A stretch of DNA of 64,000 bases from Cylindrotheca closterium (GCA_933822405.4 CAKOGP040001903.1:217743-281742), one strand, 5' to 3'; positions 1 to 10,633 are shown, numbered from the stretch's first letter. Numbers and translations: made by a program. The notes: generated from the sequence alone by a model not told the origin.

Positions 1-1206
1 TTTTTGGTTCCGTCAGAATAATGAGAGAAAGACCAACTCCCACACCAGCCATTCCACAAAAGGTTCCCATGTTTGGCGGCGTCAGACATATTCCGGTTGC
101 ATCTTCAGCAGTATTTGCACAATCTCGAGCGGTATGCAAGGCCAGCAAAATGACTGTCAGCACAACAGCAGACACTGGTTGCAAGACGGTGTAACTCATG
201 ACCAAAGTTCCGGTTGCATATTGATTAGCCCAATTGATCAATCCGTAGGCTCCTGCCGAACTGAAAAAGACAAACCAAATCATAGCAGGAAGCGCATCCA
301 TTGGCGGTAAAATGGAACCATGAGACCAAACCCACATGGGATCTTTGGTGTTGTCCATCGAATAATTGCTATTGGAAGTCACAAGGAGTGATATTATTGT
401 CGCAATTCCCATGTAGGTAGCCGACACAAAGTAGGAGACTGCCGTGACCATCAGTGGTGAAAAGGCATCCAACAGTCGCTTGGAGACCAACACGTACGAC
501 GGATCACTCAAGCAGTTGATAAAGAACAGAAAGTTTCCAGCCCAAAAAAGAGTAGATTTGGACACGGATGCTCCACTGTCCGCGTCTTCATCAGGCGCAT
601 GAGGCGACAGTACCACCATGATTATGCAGCCACAAAAAGCCATAGCGACACCAATCATACGTTTCGAATTCCACGGTTCCCACCCCATAATGTAACAAAA
701 AAATGCCATGAGAATTGGTTGGCTTGGTTGCCACACACCAGCTGTGACTGGTCCTGCGAGCGTAATTCCAATCAAGAAACCTGGGCGTAGTTGTCAAGAC
801 CAAATAATATGAGATTCAAGTATACCAAGCATTGGATACGAATAGCACGATGCAGAAACATACCAAACTGACTTCCAAACAAGGTAAGACCCAGCAATGC
901 GAACGTTTTGCGATGGGTCTTAAAGTCAAAGGAGGGAGTTCGCCCTGGCTTGGATAGCTTCGTATAGTCATTAGGATATGCCTCCTCATCTTTCAGCTGT
1001 GAATTCTTTGAAGTATTGGGTGATTCCTTTGTTGCTGATGCTCCCATCAGCAATACCAAACCAGACAAGTATTGCCGAATCGTCAAGAAGGCCAGTGGAT
1101 GAGTCGTCGACATTCCCAGAGCACCCACCACGGCCCCAATCCCCCAAAAGGAATTGGAAAGTAATAAAGCCAAGTGTACTTTGGCTTTTCGATTGCAGGG
1201 ACCCAT
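1..1206 (-). CDS. EamA/DMT-type transporter, 3' part missing at window edge
   Basis: Integral membrane protein of the drug/metabolite transporter superfamily (EamA, plant WAT1-like group), expected to move a small metabolite across a membrane; the substrate cannot be told. Exon 1 is 1206-864, intron 863-781 (83 nt, GT-AG), exon 2 runs from 780 off the left edge. Splicing joins ...LFGSQFG to FLIGITLAGPVTAG, which restores the conserved EamA helix and the following A-G-V-W-Q-P-S-Q-P-I segment. Hydrophobic helices alternate with short loops on both sides. A hydrophilic loop of about 40 residues (SATKESPNTSKN region) separates the second and third helices. The end of the second EamA repeat is visible (NMGTFCGMAGVGVGLSLI); about 374 residues lie in the window. 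The start is the first ATG before the first helix. Confidence 0.85.
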
Positions 1207-2247
1207 ATCCTAGCGTTGGGTGTATATAATTCGTGCGCTTAGTAGTTGCTGTTAGCTTGATTCAGAAGGCAGCGTCACTATGATGTCAGTAGTGATAATG
1301 TCTGTTGTACTCCTCCTCGTTCTTTCACTTAAAAGTACAATTGATTAAGATTCAGCTAGACAGTTCCAATGTCATATCGTGCCCAAGTCCATCAACGGAA
1401 GAGTTTTCACCTTGGATGGTCAATTGATTTTCAAGTTTTTGTTGCAGTCATTGTGAAACCATCGCAGTTTTTGTCGAGAGGTATATGGTTTGTTGACACG
1501 CACTTATAATATTTTGGGTGTGGAGTGTGGGGGATATTCTATAAGGGGCAAAATTGAAACTATAAATGTTCCCAAGTTTCATCTAATAATATAACATATA
1601 GTACAGTACGAGCACTATGTAATATGCTCGCAAGCTATTCTTGTTTGGCTCAAGGAACGTTTGATAACGTTCCCTCTCACCTTTATGCATTACCGTATCA
1701 TCTATGGCCTTCTGCCTCGACTTTTTCGTCCTGTGGCTGTGATATATTTTAAAAGCAACCGCAATAATGACAACGACAGTTTTACGTTCGCTTGAAGCAA
1801 GTCTAATCGTGATGATGAACTTCAATTTGCTACGTATGCATTCGTGGTCAATCAATGTGCGGGGGTTTGACCCTGTGAAAATAAGTGGTCGCGCCGGATG
1901 GAACGCATTTCGCACATTTCGTGTTCGGTCTCTTCATTTTAGAGTACCAGTATGCGAAACTCAATAAGCGGTTCTAATAATGCTAGTAGTGGCCAATAGC
2001 GAAAATATGTGAGTTGCAAAGCTGGACTTTGCAGAACGCCCTGAAAAGTGCCATGACGGAACTAGGGATAAATGTTCGACGAAAGTATCTCTATATGTAA
2101 CGAGAAGATTGGCAACGCGATATTTTCATCACATCCCCGGTTCGTTTGAGCAGAAGAAAATTAAGTTTACGTGGAGCATCCCCCACGTCGTTTTGTACCT
2201 ATCGTTGGAACGCTATTTGATCTTCCCTCATGATCACATTGTGGCAG
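1207..2247. other. Spacer upstream of transporter and family member A
   Basis: No convincing gene. The 5' flank of the transporter lies at its left side. From about 1700 onward the sequence resembles the flank of member B (for example the CTCGAC-TTTTTCGTCCTGTGG stretch at 1711 and its relative near 3310, and the CGATATTTTCATC-ACATCCCC stretch at 2117 and its relative near 3822). The tandem duplication unit therefore includes about 500 bp of upstream DNA. A TTTGAGCAGAAGAAA element lies at 2145-2159 and recurs before members D and E. Confidence 0.5.
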
Positions 2248-2257
2248 TCTCACAATT
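2248..2257 (+). promoter_or_regulatory. Family upstream box, member A (TCTCACAATT)
   Basis: Ten-base box ending 17 nt before the ATG of member A. The same box precedes all nine family copies on either strand. Its short distance and TCA core suggest an initiator with a very short 5' leader (inference). Confidence 0.55.
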
Positions 2258-2274
2258 CCCGAAACAAACAAAAT

Positions 2275-2739
2275 ATGAAAACTTCAGTTCCGAGCCTACA
2301 ACAGCAAAAGGTGCCCAGTCTCGTCTTTGGAGCCCACTCGTCTTCCAACAGTCTCGTATCAATCCTGTCGTTTGAATCGCGAAAGGATGTCGCTCCACGG
2401 GTTCCCAAGCGCAAGTCATCCAGTGACTTGTTCGTTGGATACAGGAGCACCAGTGACCAACAGTGTGAGAATTCTTCTTCCAATGCCAGATTCGAAGATG
2501 GCTGCAACAGCGAGAGCCTTGTTGGATCTACTACAACGATGGCATCGCTGATCGATGGATTGGGTTGCCTTTCTCCTGTTGCCAAAAAGAAGAGCTCGAT
2601 GAAATCAATTACATCCTATCGCCTAATGGATGACCTAACCACAAAATCGGATACACCGCCAGCTATCCCACAACGAGAGCTCTCTACCGAAAACAGATGG
2701 GCCATTCGGGAGTTCTATTTCGAATGCGCAACAGAGTGA
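2275..2739 (+). CDS. Small PxxPxR-family protein, member A
   Basis: A 154-residue protein of a family I do not recognise, repeated nine times between 2.2 and 20.8 kb. Order of features: N-terminal block VPSLVF (about residues 13-18), a serine-rich stretch with SNSLVS, motif 1 DVAPRVPKRK (about 36-45), a central block with NARFEDGCNSESL and MASLIDGLGCLSP, then motif 2 KSDTPPAIPQRE near residue 130. Both motifs have the spacing PxxPxR, which is the class II SH3-ligand pattern; binding is inference only. No signal peptide or membrane segment is visible, so it is probably cytosolic or nuclear. The ATG was chosen because it directly follows the family box at 2248-2257; an earlier in-frame ATG at 2230 lies before that box. 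Conservation of frame and motifs among copies supports coding. Confidence 0.7.
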   Translation: MKTSVPSLQQQKVPSLVFGAHSSSNSLVSILSFESRKDVAPRVPKRKSSSDLFVGYRSTSDQQCENSSSNARFEDGCNSESLVGSTTTMASLIDGLGCLSPVAKKKSSMKSITSYRLMDDLTTKSDTPPAIPQRELSTENRWAIREFYFECATE

Positions 2740-3940
2740 AGAAGTGACAGCACCCCATGAACTTTGACGGAAACATCCGCGACAAGCACTCCAAGTCACA
2801 AGACCACCTGGGAATCGGCCATATCCAAAAAGCTATCAGTCACATAGTCGTGCGATGACAAATGGCAGAGACACAAAAGACAGCTAACATAGAAAATAAA
2901 AGTACAATAGCTACAGTAGAACATCAAGCAAGGGCTCAATGCTCATTCAAAGCATACTTAATATTGGATCATTTGCCATCAACTCAATTGAAGCTATAAC
3001 TGTTCCTTCAAAGGAGAGCTGAATAGCCTCGAGTCCAAGGTGATGAACAAAACTGCTCGCAACCGGTAGCCTCACATATTTTACGACAAGAAAGAAGCAA
3101 ATGCTTACAGATCTCACCGGACTAAATCCTACTAGAAGCTACCAGTACATTCGTTTCATCCGTGGCACAATGGTGGATTCCTGCGCTGGCCCTTTCTCAT
3201 CCAGCGAGCGAACCCAAAACGAACGATATATATCGCATCTCGTGTCGTACCTGGTACCTCTGGTAGCGTTCCATCCCACATGTTCCTAGTCCTATTTGAT
3301 TGCAATCTGCCTCGACGTTTTTGACCTGTGGTTGATTGGGGCGGTTTGCGATTGATTGATTCATTGGCCTATATGGGTCATGTGCATCATTCACATCGCG
3401 TCCTTCTTCAGTACTGCCCGAAGCTGTCATGAGTAGTCTTATATATCCTTCTGTAGTACTAGCCGTAGCAGGTACCTGTTAACACATGCATTTGATCACG
3501 CTATGATGACATCGATGGTTTTCACATCAACTTGAAGTGCAATCATGATGAAGATGCTTTTTATTTCGATCGAACCAGGAACGTGTATATGTGCGTGCGT
3601 GGCCTGGAAGCTTCGAGTTGAAGCTGGTACACGTATATAAGTCCCTGCATGTTGTCAAACGCGACCGTAAGAAAAAATGATAACTACAGTAAGTCTCGGA
3701 GGAAGTTTGTCGCCGTTGGCATATTGTATATATATCAATCAGTTGCGAAGTTTTGATGGCAAACCGCCCCTTCAGTGCACTGATGGAACCAGGGATTAAT
3801 GTTCCAATACAATAAGTAATCGCGATATCTTTCTATCGCATCCCCGTTCGTTTGAGAAAGACTTCAGTATAATACGTGGAGCGTTCCCCACGTCGGCACC
3901 ATGGTTCTTGATTTCCCCGCACGCCATCACATCATGTTAG
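2740..3940. other. Spacer between members A and B
   Basis: About 1.2 kb with no gene I can support. The right half (about 3300-3900) is diverged duplicate of the flank before member A, including the ACGTGGAGCGTTCCCCACGTCG stretch near 3880 and its relative at 2170. ORFs here are short and share nothing with neighbours. Confidence 0.5.
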
Positions 3941-3950
3941 TCTCACAATT
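3941..3950 (+). promoter_or_regulatory. Family upstream box, member B (TCTCACAATT)
   Basis: Exact match to the box before member A; 12 nt separate it from the ATG of member B. Confidence 0.55.
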
Positions 3951-3962
3951 CTTGGACAAAAA

Positions 3963-4451
3963 ATGATGACAGCATCAGTTCCAAGCCTAAAGCAACAAGA
4001 GGTGCCAAGTCTCGTCTTACTTGGAGCTGCCGAATCGCCTTCCAACAGTCTCGTATCAACCCTGTCGTTCAAATCGCGAGAGGATATCGCTCCACGAGTT
4101 CCCAAGCGCAAGCCATCAAAAGATTTGGACAAAGTAAGTAGCAGCAAGCAGCAGGGTGATAATTTCGTTGCAAATACCAGATTCGACGATGGATGCATTA
4201 GCCAGGACCTTGGATCTAGCACTAGGATGGCATCGGTGGTAATGGATAGCTTGAGTTGCCTCTCTCATATTGCAAAGAAGGAGTGCAGGATGACATCAAC
4301 TAGTACATCCGTTCACCTGATGGATGACCTGACTACAAAATCGGATACATCACCGACAATCCCACGACGAGAGCCCTCTTCCGAAAGCAGTGGAGCTATT
4401 CGAGAGTGCAATGATGCATTTCGGATGTACAACAGAATCATGAAGAAGTGA
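3963..4451 (+). CDS. Small PxxPxR-family protein, member B
   Basis: A 162-residue family copy, closest to member A. It keeps the N-terminal VPSLKQQEVPSLV block, the SPSNSLVSTLSF stretch, motif 1 DIAPRVPKRK (near residue 40), the NTRFDDGCISQDL block, the LMDDLTTKSDTSPTIPRRE motif 2 region and a unique tail rich in N, R, M and K. Motif 2 reads SPTIPRR, so the first proline of the usual PP pair is replaced by serine but the PxxPxR core remains. The start has two adjacent ATG codons; the first is taken because it sits 12 nt behind the family box. Function unknown; no targeting signal or transmembrane helix is visible. Confidence 0.7.
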   Translation: MMTASVPSLKQQEVPSLVLLGAAESPSNSLVSTLSFKSREDIAPRVPKRKPSKDLDKVSSSKQQGDNFVANTRFDDGCISQDLGSSTRMASVVMDSLSCLSHIAKKECRMTSTSTSVHLMDDLTTKSDTSPTIPRREPSSESSGAIRECNDAFRMYNRIMKK

Positions 4452-5440
4452 TATCATGACGCAAATGGGACATACCAAATAAGCTGTTGCCATACTATAT
4501 ACTACTATGAGGCAACAGACAAGGGAGGTGACATAAAAAATAGAAAATAAAACAGACTTTGATCGAAAAGGCTGGAAAATTTGAAAGCACACTGTCAAAA
4601 CGCGGGACTATATAACCTCAATTGCGATTTACACGATAGTTTTATCCTTTCCCCGCGAAAATCTGGTCACTCCTGTCACTCTGTAGCGACCATGTTAGAA
4701 GACTTACTTAGTTTTTCATATTTGTTCTGGACCTACTACTGTACCGGAGATTGCGTCTGTCATGCGAAATAACACGACTACAACAAAATATAGAGTGTCT
4801 CATTCAAAGCATGTACTGCGAGGGGGTCTATCGAAGATTGGCGCCTACCGCCTGGTTTCTTCCGTGAGGGATTCTTTCTCGGTGTGACTTTGGTGGGTTG
4901 TGGTGTGAAGCTGGTCTTTTGGATTGCGCGCGAAGCGTGCTCTTCCAGAAGACCAGTCTTTGATACCCCCCGAAGCGGAATATCAGAGACTTGCTTGCCT
5001 ACTAGGCCATGCATTGATGCAAATTATTTAATAAATAATTTGCATCAATGCATGGCCTAATAGAGATGTGGAGGGAGGTATTTCTTGATGTATACTCGCA
5101 CACAAGTTCGATAAATTGATCGGACTTGGTGTTGCGGAGCAATGCTGTTGGCGAAGTTTCATGAAAGTTGAAAACGGTCGCTCGACCGTCGTCAGTATGA
5201 TGAAAGGAATGAATCCAATGATTCGTTCTCAAGCTTTCGTCTACCGGTACGTTAGACCATGCATATTGAATGAATGATTATTATAATCATCACCAATCTT
5301 AAAAGATCGGAAGAGAAAAAGGTCATTTCCACCAAGGATGTTTCCACCTTGGACGTCACACCTATTTCAGTTCTTCTCACATTTCTCATGCAAAGACGAA
5401 TGAAGAAATTTGAAATATCACGAGACTGAGCGGTGTGAAG
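4452..5440. other. Spacer between members B and C, with long palindrome
   Basis: About 1 kb. It holds the perfect inverted repeat at 5003-5059 and a TACCGGTA site at 5242. The segment 4800-5250 is GC-richer than its surroundings and looks unlike the flanks of the other copies, which would suit an insertion, but no transposase or target duplication is seen. The end (about 5300-5440) again resembles the family upstream region. Confidence 0.45.
5003..5059. repeat. Perfect 28-bp inverted repeat with 1-nt spacer
   Basis: The left arm 5003-5030 (TAGGCCATGCATTG...) and the right arm 5032-5059 (...CAATGCATGGCCTA) are exact reverse complements, separated by a single A at 5031. It can fold into a 28-bp hairpin as RNA or a cruciform as DNA. 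No coding ORF uses it. Confidence 0.9.
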
Positions 5441-5450
5441 TCGCACAATT
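5441..5450 (+). promoter_or_regulatory. Family upstream box, member C (TCGCACAATT)
   Basis: One mismatch to the box of members A and B, 18 nt before the ATG of member C. Confidence 0.5.
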
Positions 5451-5468
5451 TGAGAAACGAACGAAACA

Positions 5469-5987
5469 ATGGACAAGCCAGTTCCAACACAACTACAACA
5501 AACAGTACCCAGTACCATCATGGGAGTTAGCTATTCTTCCAACAGTCGAGTATCAATCTTCTCATTCCAATCAGCACGGAAGGATATCGCCCCACAAGTT
5601 CCCAAGCGCAAGTCATCAAGAAAGGACTTGCTGTTTGGACGATCACGCAGGCGTCATGCAGAGCGTGATGAATCCGCGGCAAATGCCAGATTCGACGATT
5701 GTTGTGGTGGTCAGAGCATTGTGTTTATAACCATGATGACATCCCTGACCGATGGATCCTCTTGTGACACCGAAAAGAATAGCATCCTCCTCCCCTTGCC
5801 TGATATATGGACGACTGGGCTCCTAAATCGGATTCGCCACCGAGAATCCCTAAACGAGAGCCATTGTTGTTTCTTACTGACCAAGAAGGAGACAAACGAC
5901 GAGATACTAATACCGCACTACATCGAACGTCACAGGAGCAAGTGTTCGGGCCGTTGGAAATTTCATAGCTATCGATTTGTACTATGA
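5469..5987 (+). CDS. PxxPxR-family member C with an internal out-of-frame segment
   Basis: An open frame of 172 residues. The N-terminal half is normal for the family: VPTQLQQTVPS, SSNSRVSIFSFQS, motif 1 DIAPQVPKRKSS and the NARFDDCCGGQSI block. Around 5780-5870 the conserved motif 2 (SDSPPRIPKRE) is present in the DNA but in another frame, so the open frame reads an unrelated sequence there. The frame then returns to the family at LLTKKETNDEI, comparable to SLTKETNENI in member D. This pattern fits a one-base deletion plus a compensating change, compared with member E (AGCACATCTTCC... versus AGCATCCTCC...). The protein would keep length but lose motif 2. It may be a decaying copy, a diverged functional one, or a sequencing error. 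Confidence 0.55.
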   Translation: MDKPVPTQLQQTVPSTIMGVSYSSNSRVSIFSFQSARKDIAPQVPKRKSSRKDLLFGRSRRRHAERDESAANARFDDCCGGQSIVFITMMTSLTDGSSCDTEKNSILLPLPDIWTTGLLNRIRHRESLNESHCCFLLTKKETNDEILIPHYIERHRSKCSGRWKFHSYRFVL

Positions 5988-7452
5988 GTAATGATTATGA
6001 ACTGAACATCACTGGATTGCGATTGGTCCGACTAGAGCATCAAAGAAAGCAATCCTAATTTTTTTAAAAGTAGACGTGACTACAAAATACAATGCACCTC
6101 CGACAGTCCCACACGATGAGAGCCCTTCCGGGAAACCTATTCTTCATCATTAATCAAGGAGAGTATCAGAGTTGGACATGAGCTTTCTTGACAAAACCAG
6201 CTACCATTCAATCAAAAAGTCACAAAAGCAAAAGTATCTGCAATACTACGACGACCGCGTGTTGGTGCTTGTTTGACGGGCTGATGGTGCGGACATCACA
6301 AAGATGTCATGGTGGAGTGCTGGGCATTTGATGCGCAGCACTGATTTATCACACGAATGACGGAGATAGAATACTTGGTGCGGCCGTGGCACCAAACTGC
6401 TGGTAATATGTACTGTGCCAAAAGTGAGAGATGTCGTAATCGGTACGAACGTTAGAAGATTATGATGGCATTGCTGAATCTTTATATGCGTGCTTGAATC
6501 ATCAATACAATACCTCGCATTCAACTATCGAGATTCCAAGATTCCAAATGGCTATTTCACTGTTGACAAGTGGCACGTTCACGAGGGTAATTAAGCACAA
6601 GGGCTTGCCTGCATTCTATATTCAATCTTCCTTCAAAGCCTTGTAATGATTTGCAATTGTTGGGAATCATACCGCACGTGGTAGCAATGGTAACATCTAG
6701 CTAGGGTCAATTTTGGGATCATTTGAAAAGTCTCACAATCACCAGCATCGAATTGTTGCAGCATTCCCGAAATCAGATACTGTAGTGTATTAGGGACCAC
6801 GTTGTGCTTGGCCACTCAGCCAAACAAGATCAGGTGTGAACATCACCGCTTCGCCCTGTCAAAGGGTCTCGTGGTTGGAAGTGTTTAAAAGTGTTTCTAC
6901 GTGCGTTCCTTTCAATCTCACAATAAAAGCCACTCGTCTTGACGACGCTAAAAACACTTTCCTCATCTACATTCGACGGTGCGTACCACCAACATTAGCA
7001 ACATGATTTTTACCAGAGAGTCGAGCAGAAGAAAATGATTCTGTATTGGCATTTATCGTCTGTGAAATCGAAAACTTCGAACGCGATAGATTCTCCCAAT
7101 TCCCACAGGTGATGCTGACTATCAGACTGACGTCTAGCGCGATCAAATGCGAAAACAATAATTGTGCGGTTCAGGTTAGATCTTGGTTGGAGCATCCCGC
7201 CTTCCTATTGTTTCGACTTGTTTCCTAAATGTTGGTCACTTTCTAGGTTTCAGTGCTCAGACACTTTTCTTCGAACCGAACCACAGAAAGATGCTCCAAG
7301 AAGATACATATTGGACCCGTGCCAATATTCAATATCTCGAATTCCACCGGAGTGAATGAGCAGAAGAAAGTATTGATATCGTACTCGCGGCTTTTTGCGC
7401 TACAAGCCATCGGTGTTGGGAGCTCGGTTGGCCCGTGAGATCGAATCCATAG
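5988..7452. other. Spacer between members C and D, with family relic
   Basis: Contains the relic at 6074-6238. Otherwise no gene is supported. A CGAGCAGAAGAAAATG stretch near 7018 matches the element before members A, D and E, suggesting that parts of a further flank copy are present. TCTCACAATC near 6730 and CTCACAATAA near 6916 look like relics of the upstream box without an ORF behind them. Confidence 0.4.
6074..6238 (+). pseudogene. Relic of a member-D-like 3' end
   Basis: This stretch aligns with the 3' part of member D (about 7797-7980). It encodes a broken version of the motif 2 region (TTKYNAPPTVPHDE, in-frame stop and shifts) followed by SELDMSFLDKTSYHS, against AELDMNFLDKISYHS in member D. 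It follows directly on a sequence that matches the 3' flank of member E (TGGATTGCGATTGGT, then a T-rich run), so the left part of the copy was lost in a recombination or deletion that joined two units. No promoter box or start remains. Confidence 0.7.
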
Positions 7453-7462
7453 CCCCACAATT
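7453..7462 (+). promoter_or_regulatory. Family upstream box, member D (CCCCACAATT)
   Basis: Two mismatches at the left end against the box of members A, B and E; the CACAATT core and the following CCC are kept. It lies 21 nt before the ATG of member D. Confidence 0.45.
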
Positions 7463-7483
7463 CCCAAAAAAAACTATACGAAC

Positions 7484-8062
7484 ATGAAAGTTCCCAGTCT
7501 CATCTTTATTGAAGCCGCCGAGTCTTCCAACAGTCTCGTGTCAACCCTGTCATTACAACCGCGAAAGGATCTCGCCCCACGAGTTCCCAAGCGCAAGCCA
7601 TCGAGAGACTTGATCAAAGAAAGGAGCAGCAAGCAGCAGAGTGATAATTCCACGGCCAATGTCAGATTCGACGATGGTTGCAGTAGCCAGAGCCTTGCGC
7701 CGACTACCGTTACGATGTCGTCGCTGATCGATGGATTGGGTCGCCTCTCTCCTCTCGCAAGAAATCCAATGACACCGATACAAATATCCTCTCACTTGAC
7801 TACAAAATGCGATACACCGCCAACTATCCCACAACGAGATTCCTCCCGAGAAAGCTATTCGTCGTCATTAACCAAAGAGACAAACGAGAATATCTTGTCA
7901 CATATGAAACTAGCTGCAGAATTGGACATGAACTTTCTCGACAAGATCAGCTACCATTCAATCGAAAGTCGCAGAAGCAAAAGTACAAGGAGCAATAGGT
8001 CAATTCTTGCTTGCCCTACACAATTGATATGCCAAAGCCGCCATGACATGCGGCAACACTAA
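7484..8062 (+). CDS. Small PxxPxR-family protein, member D (longest)
   Basis: A 192-residue copy. It starts immediately with MKVPSLIF, so it lacks the 8-10 residues that precede this block in A and B. Then follow ESSNSLVSTLS, motif 1 DLAPRVPKRKPSRDL, NVRFDDGCSSQSL, SSLIDGLGRLSPL and motif 2 KCDTPPTIPQRD. It alone has a long tail with KETNENI, a hydrophobic helix-like stretch AAELDMNFLDKIS (resembling LALSMFNKIS in member I) and a basic serine/arginine end (SIESRRSKSTRSNRS). The tail also exists as a relic at 6074-6238, so it is ancestral to at least part of the family. Function unknown, no signal peptide. Confidence 0.7.
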   Translation: MKVPSLIFIEAAESSNSLVSTLSLQPRKDLAPRVPKRKPSRDLIKERSSKQQSDNSTANVRFDDGCSSQSLAPTTVTMSSLIDGLGRLSPLARNPMTPIQISSHLTTKCDTPPTIPQRDSSRESYSSSLTKETNENILSHMKLAAELDMNFLDKISYHSIESRRSKSTRSNRSILACPTQLICQSRHDMRQH

Positions 8063-10623
8063 GCGTGATCACGACTTCAACAGGGGAGGAGGGATGAATG
8101 ATGGAATACTCCAAAACACTTGAATTGCGCTGGTGCGATTAAGTGGCATAGAACGACCCAATTCCCATACAACGATGCAGTGGAGTATTGATAGAATTAA
8201 ACAGTATTTTAAAAATAGATCATTTTTACAAAGTAATGGGAATCGGATAAAATAGTAGAGCCGACGAGATTCCGATTGGTATTTTCACTGTTGAGATCTT
8301 TGGCATATCATTCGCACAGGTCCCGTGACCCTCGACGCAAGAAGGAACCGGAGCATACGGTATGCTCTAGTTCTCCACACCGGCCACTGTGCACGCTCCT
8401 TCTGCATAATACAAGACTAAAGTGTAATGCGTGTTTGGTCGCTGCCTGTTTCGGTGTTTCCCGCCGTTTTTGAAAACCGAAGTCAGTTTAAAAAAATCCG
8501 TAGCCCTGCTATTATACAAAAAATTACGATCGATCGAGTCGGAATTGGACTAAATCGACTACTCCTCCGACCGACATTCTGGAACAAAAGGCAAGAGCCC
8601 CATCTTGTACGATATGACCTTCTTTGTTTACATATCTTAAAATCTGAATATGTACTATTTGCCTACAGTGTATAGACTAGAGGTGTATCCATTTTAAATT
8701 CCAAATTTTGGTCTAGAATGCATGGAATTTCGAAACATTCAATCAAGTCACCAGAAATGTTGGGAAGGGGTCAACGGGAAACCAGAGCCAGGAATCTCAT
8801 TTCTGCAGCACACAAAGTCGAAATAGATAGGTATATTGAAAACTTTTGGTCTGGATACCGACACGGTGACTGGGATAGATTCTTGGCTACTTCTGGATTG
8901 CATGCCAAATTGACAACAAAGATCAAGTAGGTGCAATTCAATCACTTCTACCTTAAAATCTCAGATTCCAAGCCGCCAAACCTTGTTAGATATACCCATG
9001 GACGACGAATAAGTGTCAGACCAAGGAAGTTTGAGGAAATTAGGCCAAAAATTCGACAATTCAAGAATTTTCAACCAACTTACCTCTTTTCTGACCTCAT
9101 TTTGGCCTCATGATACTTAATGTAGGCCGAATCATTGTCTCGGTCCCGAAAAATCGAAGCCTGATGTATTGGTGAATGGATTGATAGCTGTCTCAATGGT
9201 GGCCACAGGGACATTCAGAGCGGCTGAGAAACCGCGACAACACCCAAGAAGGAAATCTAAAAATCTTCGCAAATCAAACAAATAAAGTAAATCAACAATG
9301 CTCCGCCGTTGTAATAGATATCAATAAAGCAAACGGATAGGTGGGGGCGCATTTGCAACTGTTGCAAAGTAGGCGGTGGTGCCATTTTTGGTTTGGCCGT
9401 AGAATCCTTGAGCATTCGCACTTTCACTGTCAATGTTTACCAATTTGGCAATTGATAGGGCAACTGCACGACCAGGTCTGCTTTCGTTGGCTCAAAGTCG
9501 AAGGAATTTCCACCAAAGTGAATGGTCAACTTCAACCAGTTCGTTTGTGACCTCCATCGCCGTTGGTATGTAGGATGCAAAAGTCGGACGTTGTTCAACA
9601 CAGCAGCGGTTTGCTTTGCTTTGCTTTGCTTTGCTTTGCTTTGCTTTGCTTTGCTTTGCTTTGCTTTGCTTTGCTTTAGATTGGACTGGCATTTGCTTCC
9701 GGTCGGAAAATTTTTCGGCAATATCCTGCCTTATTGTCTATGGAAGGGATTCGTTGACAAATTTCCCGATCGGAGAGGCTTCTTGGACGGTAACAAGCCT
9801 CCAGAAGGTTGACAGTGTAAACATTATGGTGTTGCTTTTTTAGCCATGAATTGTTGACAAAGCCTACCAGAGACAATATATTTCTACGGACTTTCTACAG
9901 CGTGTTTTCAAAAACTGACGCGAGCTGTATTTGTAGTCATGGATCGAGCCTACATAGATCTTCCTCCACTGTGTAGTCAATGTTAACGTGTCCATTCTAT
10001 CGCAACAAAGATTCAACTCCCTCCACAAAAATATTCATCTTTGTGTGATTCATGCAGCAGCCTGGTATCTTCTAGCGACGACCCAAGGAAAGATAGCATA
10101 CAGCGATACTCGCCGGCTTCTTATTCGTTTGATGTCGATGACGACTACAAGGACTGCGCGCGATGGCATCGATAGTGCTGATGCGCACTTGAAGTGTAGT
10201 CGTGATGCTGTTATTTCACCATGCTTCGCGTGCCTGTAGCTAGTGATCTGGTCATGATGTATAAAAGGAATGGGTTCTCTATGGCACTTTTCCCTAATCG
10301 TGATATTGTGATTTAGGTACTGTATGAAGAAAGAGGTAATTGTATGAACGCTTCGTAGTGAACTTCGTAGAATCCCACCATCTCATGTTCAGTCCGTCTG
10401 CAAAATTCAATAGCTCTTGGTGAACCCCTGCGGTATTGATAAAATATATTTCTTTAAGTGGAAATTTCCCGGTACACTGTTGAAACGCCCCTCCGAAATA
10501 CAAACAAACATCACTTAACCGATAATTTCATCCTTTCCCTGTGAAAATCCGAGCAGAAGAGAAAAACAGACTACGTAGAGGTCATTTTCACGTCTCGGTA
10601 CCACCAAAAGTGGAAATTTGAAA
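8063..10623. other. Large spacer between members D and E
   Basis: About 2.6 kb. The part to about 9300 is AT-rich and without a recognisable gene. A (TTTGC)13 array lies at 9610-9677. Just to its left, on the minus strand (about 9560-9310), one frame with a single stop reads like protein (ALSIAKLVNIDSESANAQG, FYGQTKNGTTAYFATV), possibly the remnant of an unrelated gene. From about 10000 the DNA resembles the upstream flanks of members A and B again. Confidence 0.4.
9610..9677. repeat. (TTTGC)13 microsatellite
   Basis: Thirteen uninterrupted TTTGC units from 9610 to 9674 and a partial unit. On the minus strand it translates as repeating S-K-A-K-Q, which creates spurious long ORFs. Confidence 0.97.
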
Positions 10624-10633
10624 TCTCACAATT
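10624..10633 (+). promoter_or_regulatory. Family upstream box, member E (TCTCACAATT)
   Basis: Exact match to the boxes of members A and B; 33 nt before the ATG, with a purine-rich AAGAAAGAAAGAAA leader between. Confidence 0.55.

Noticed and set aside
4778..5232. Two minus-strand ORFs beside the palindrome as a mobile element
   Set aside because: No transposase, reverse transcriptase or target duplication could be recognised; only the palindrome itself is reported.
9437..9721. Overlapping minus-strand ORFs rich in S-K-A-K-Q over the TTTGC array
   Set aside because: They are the translation of a pentanucleotide microsatellite; the adjoining protein-like stretch needs a stop and a frame change and matches nothing I know.
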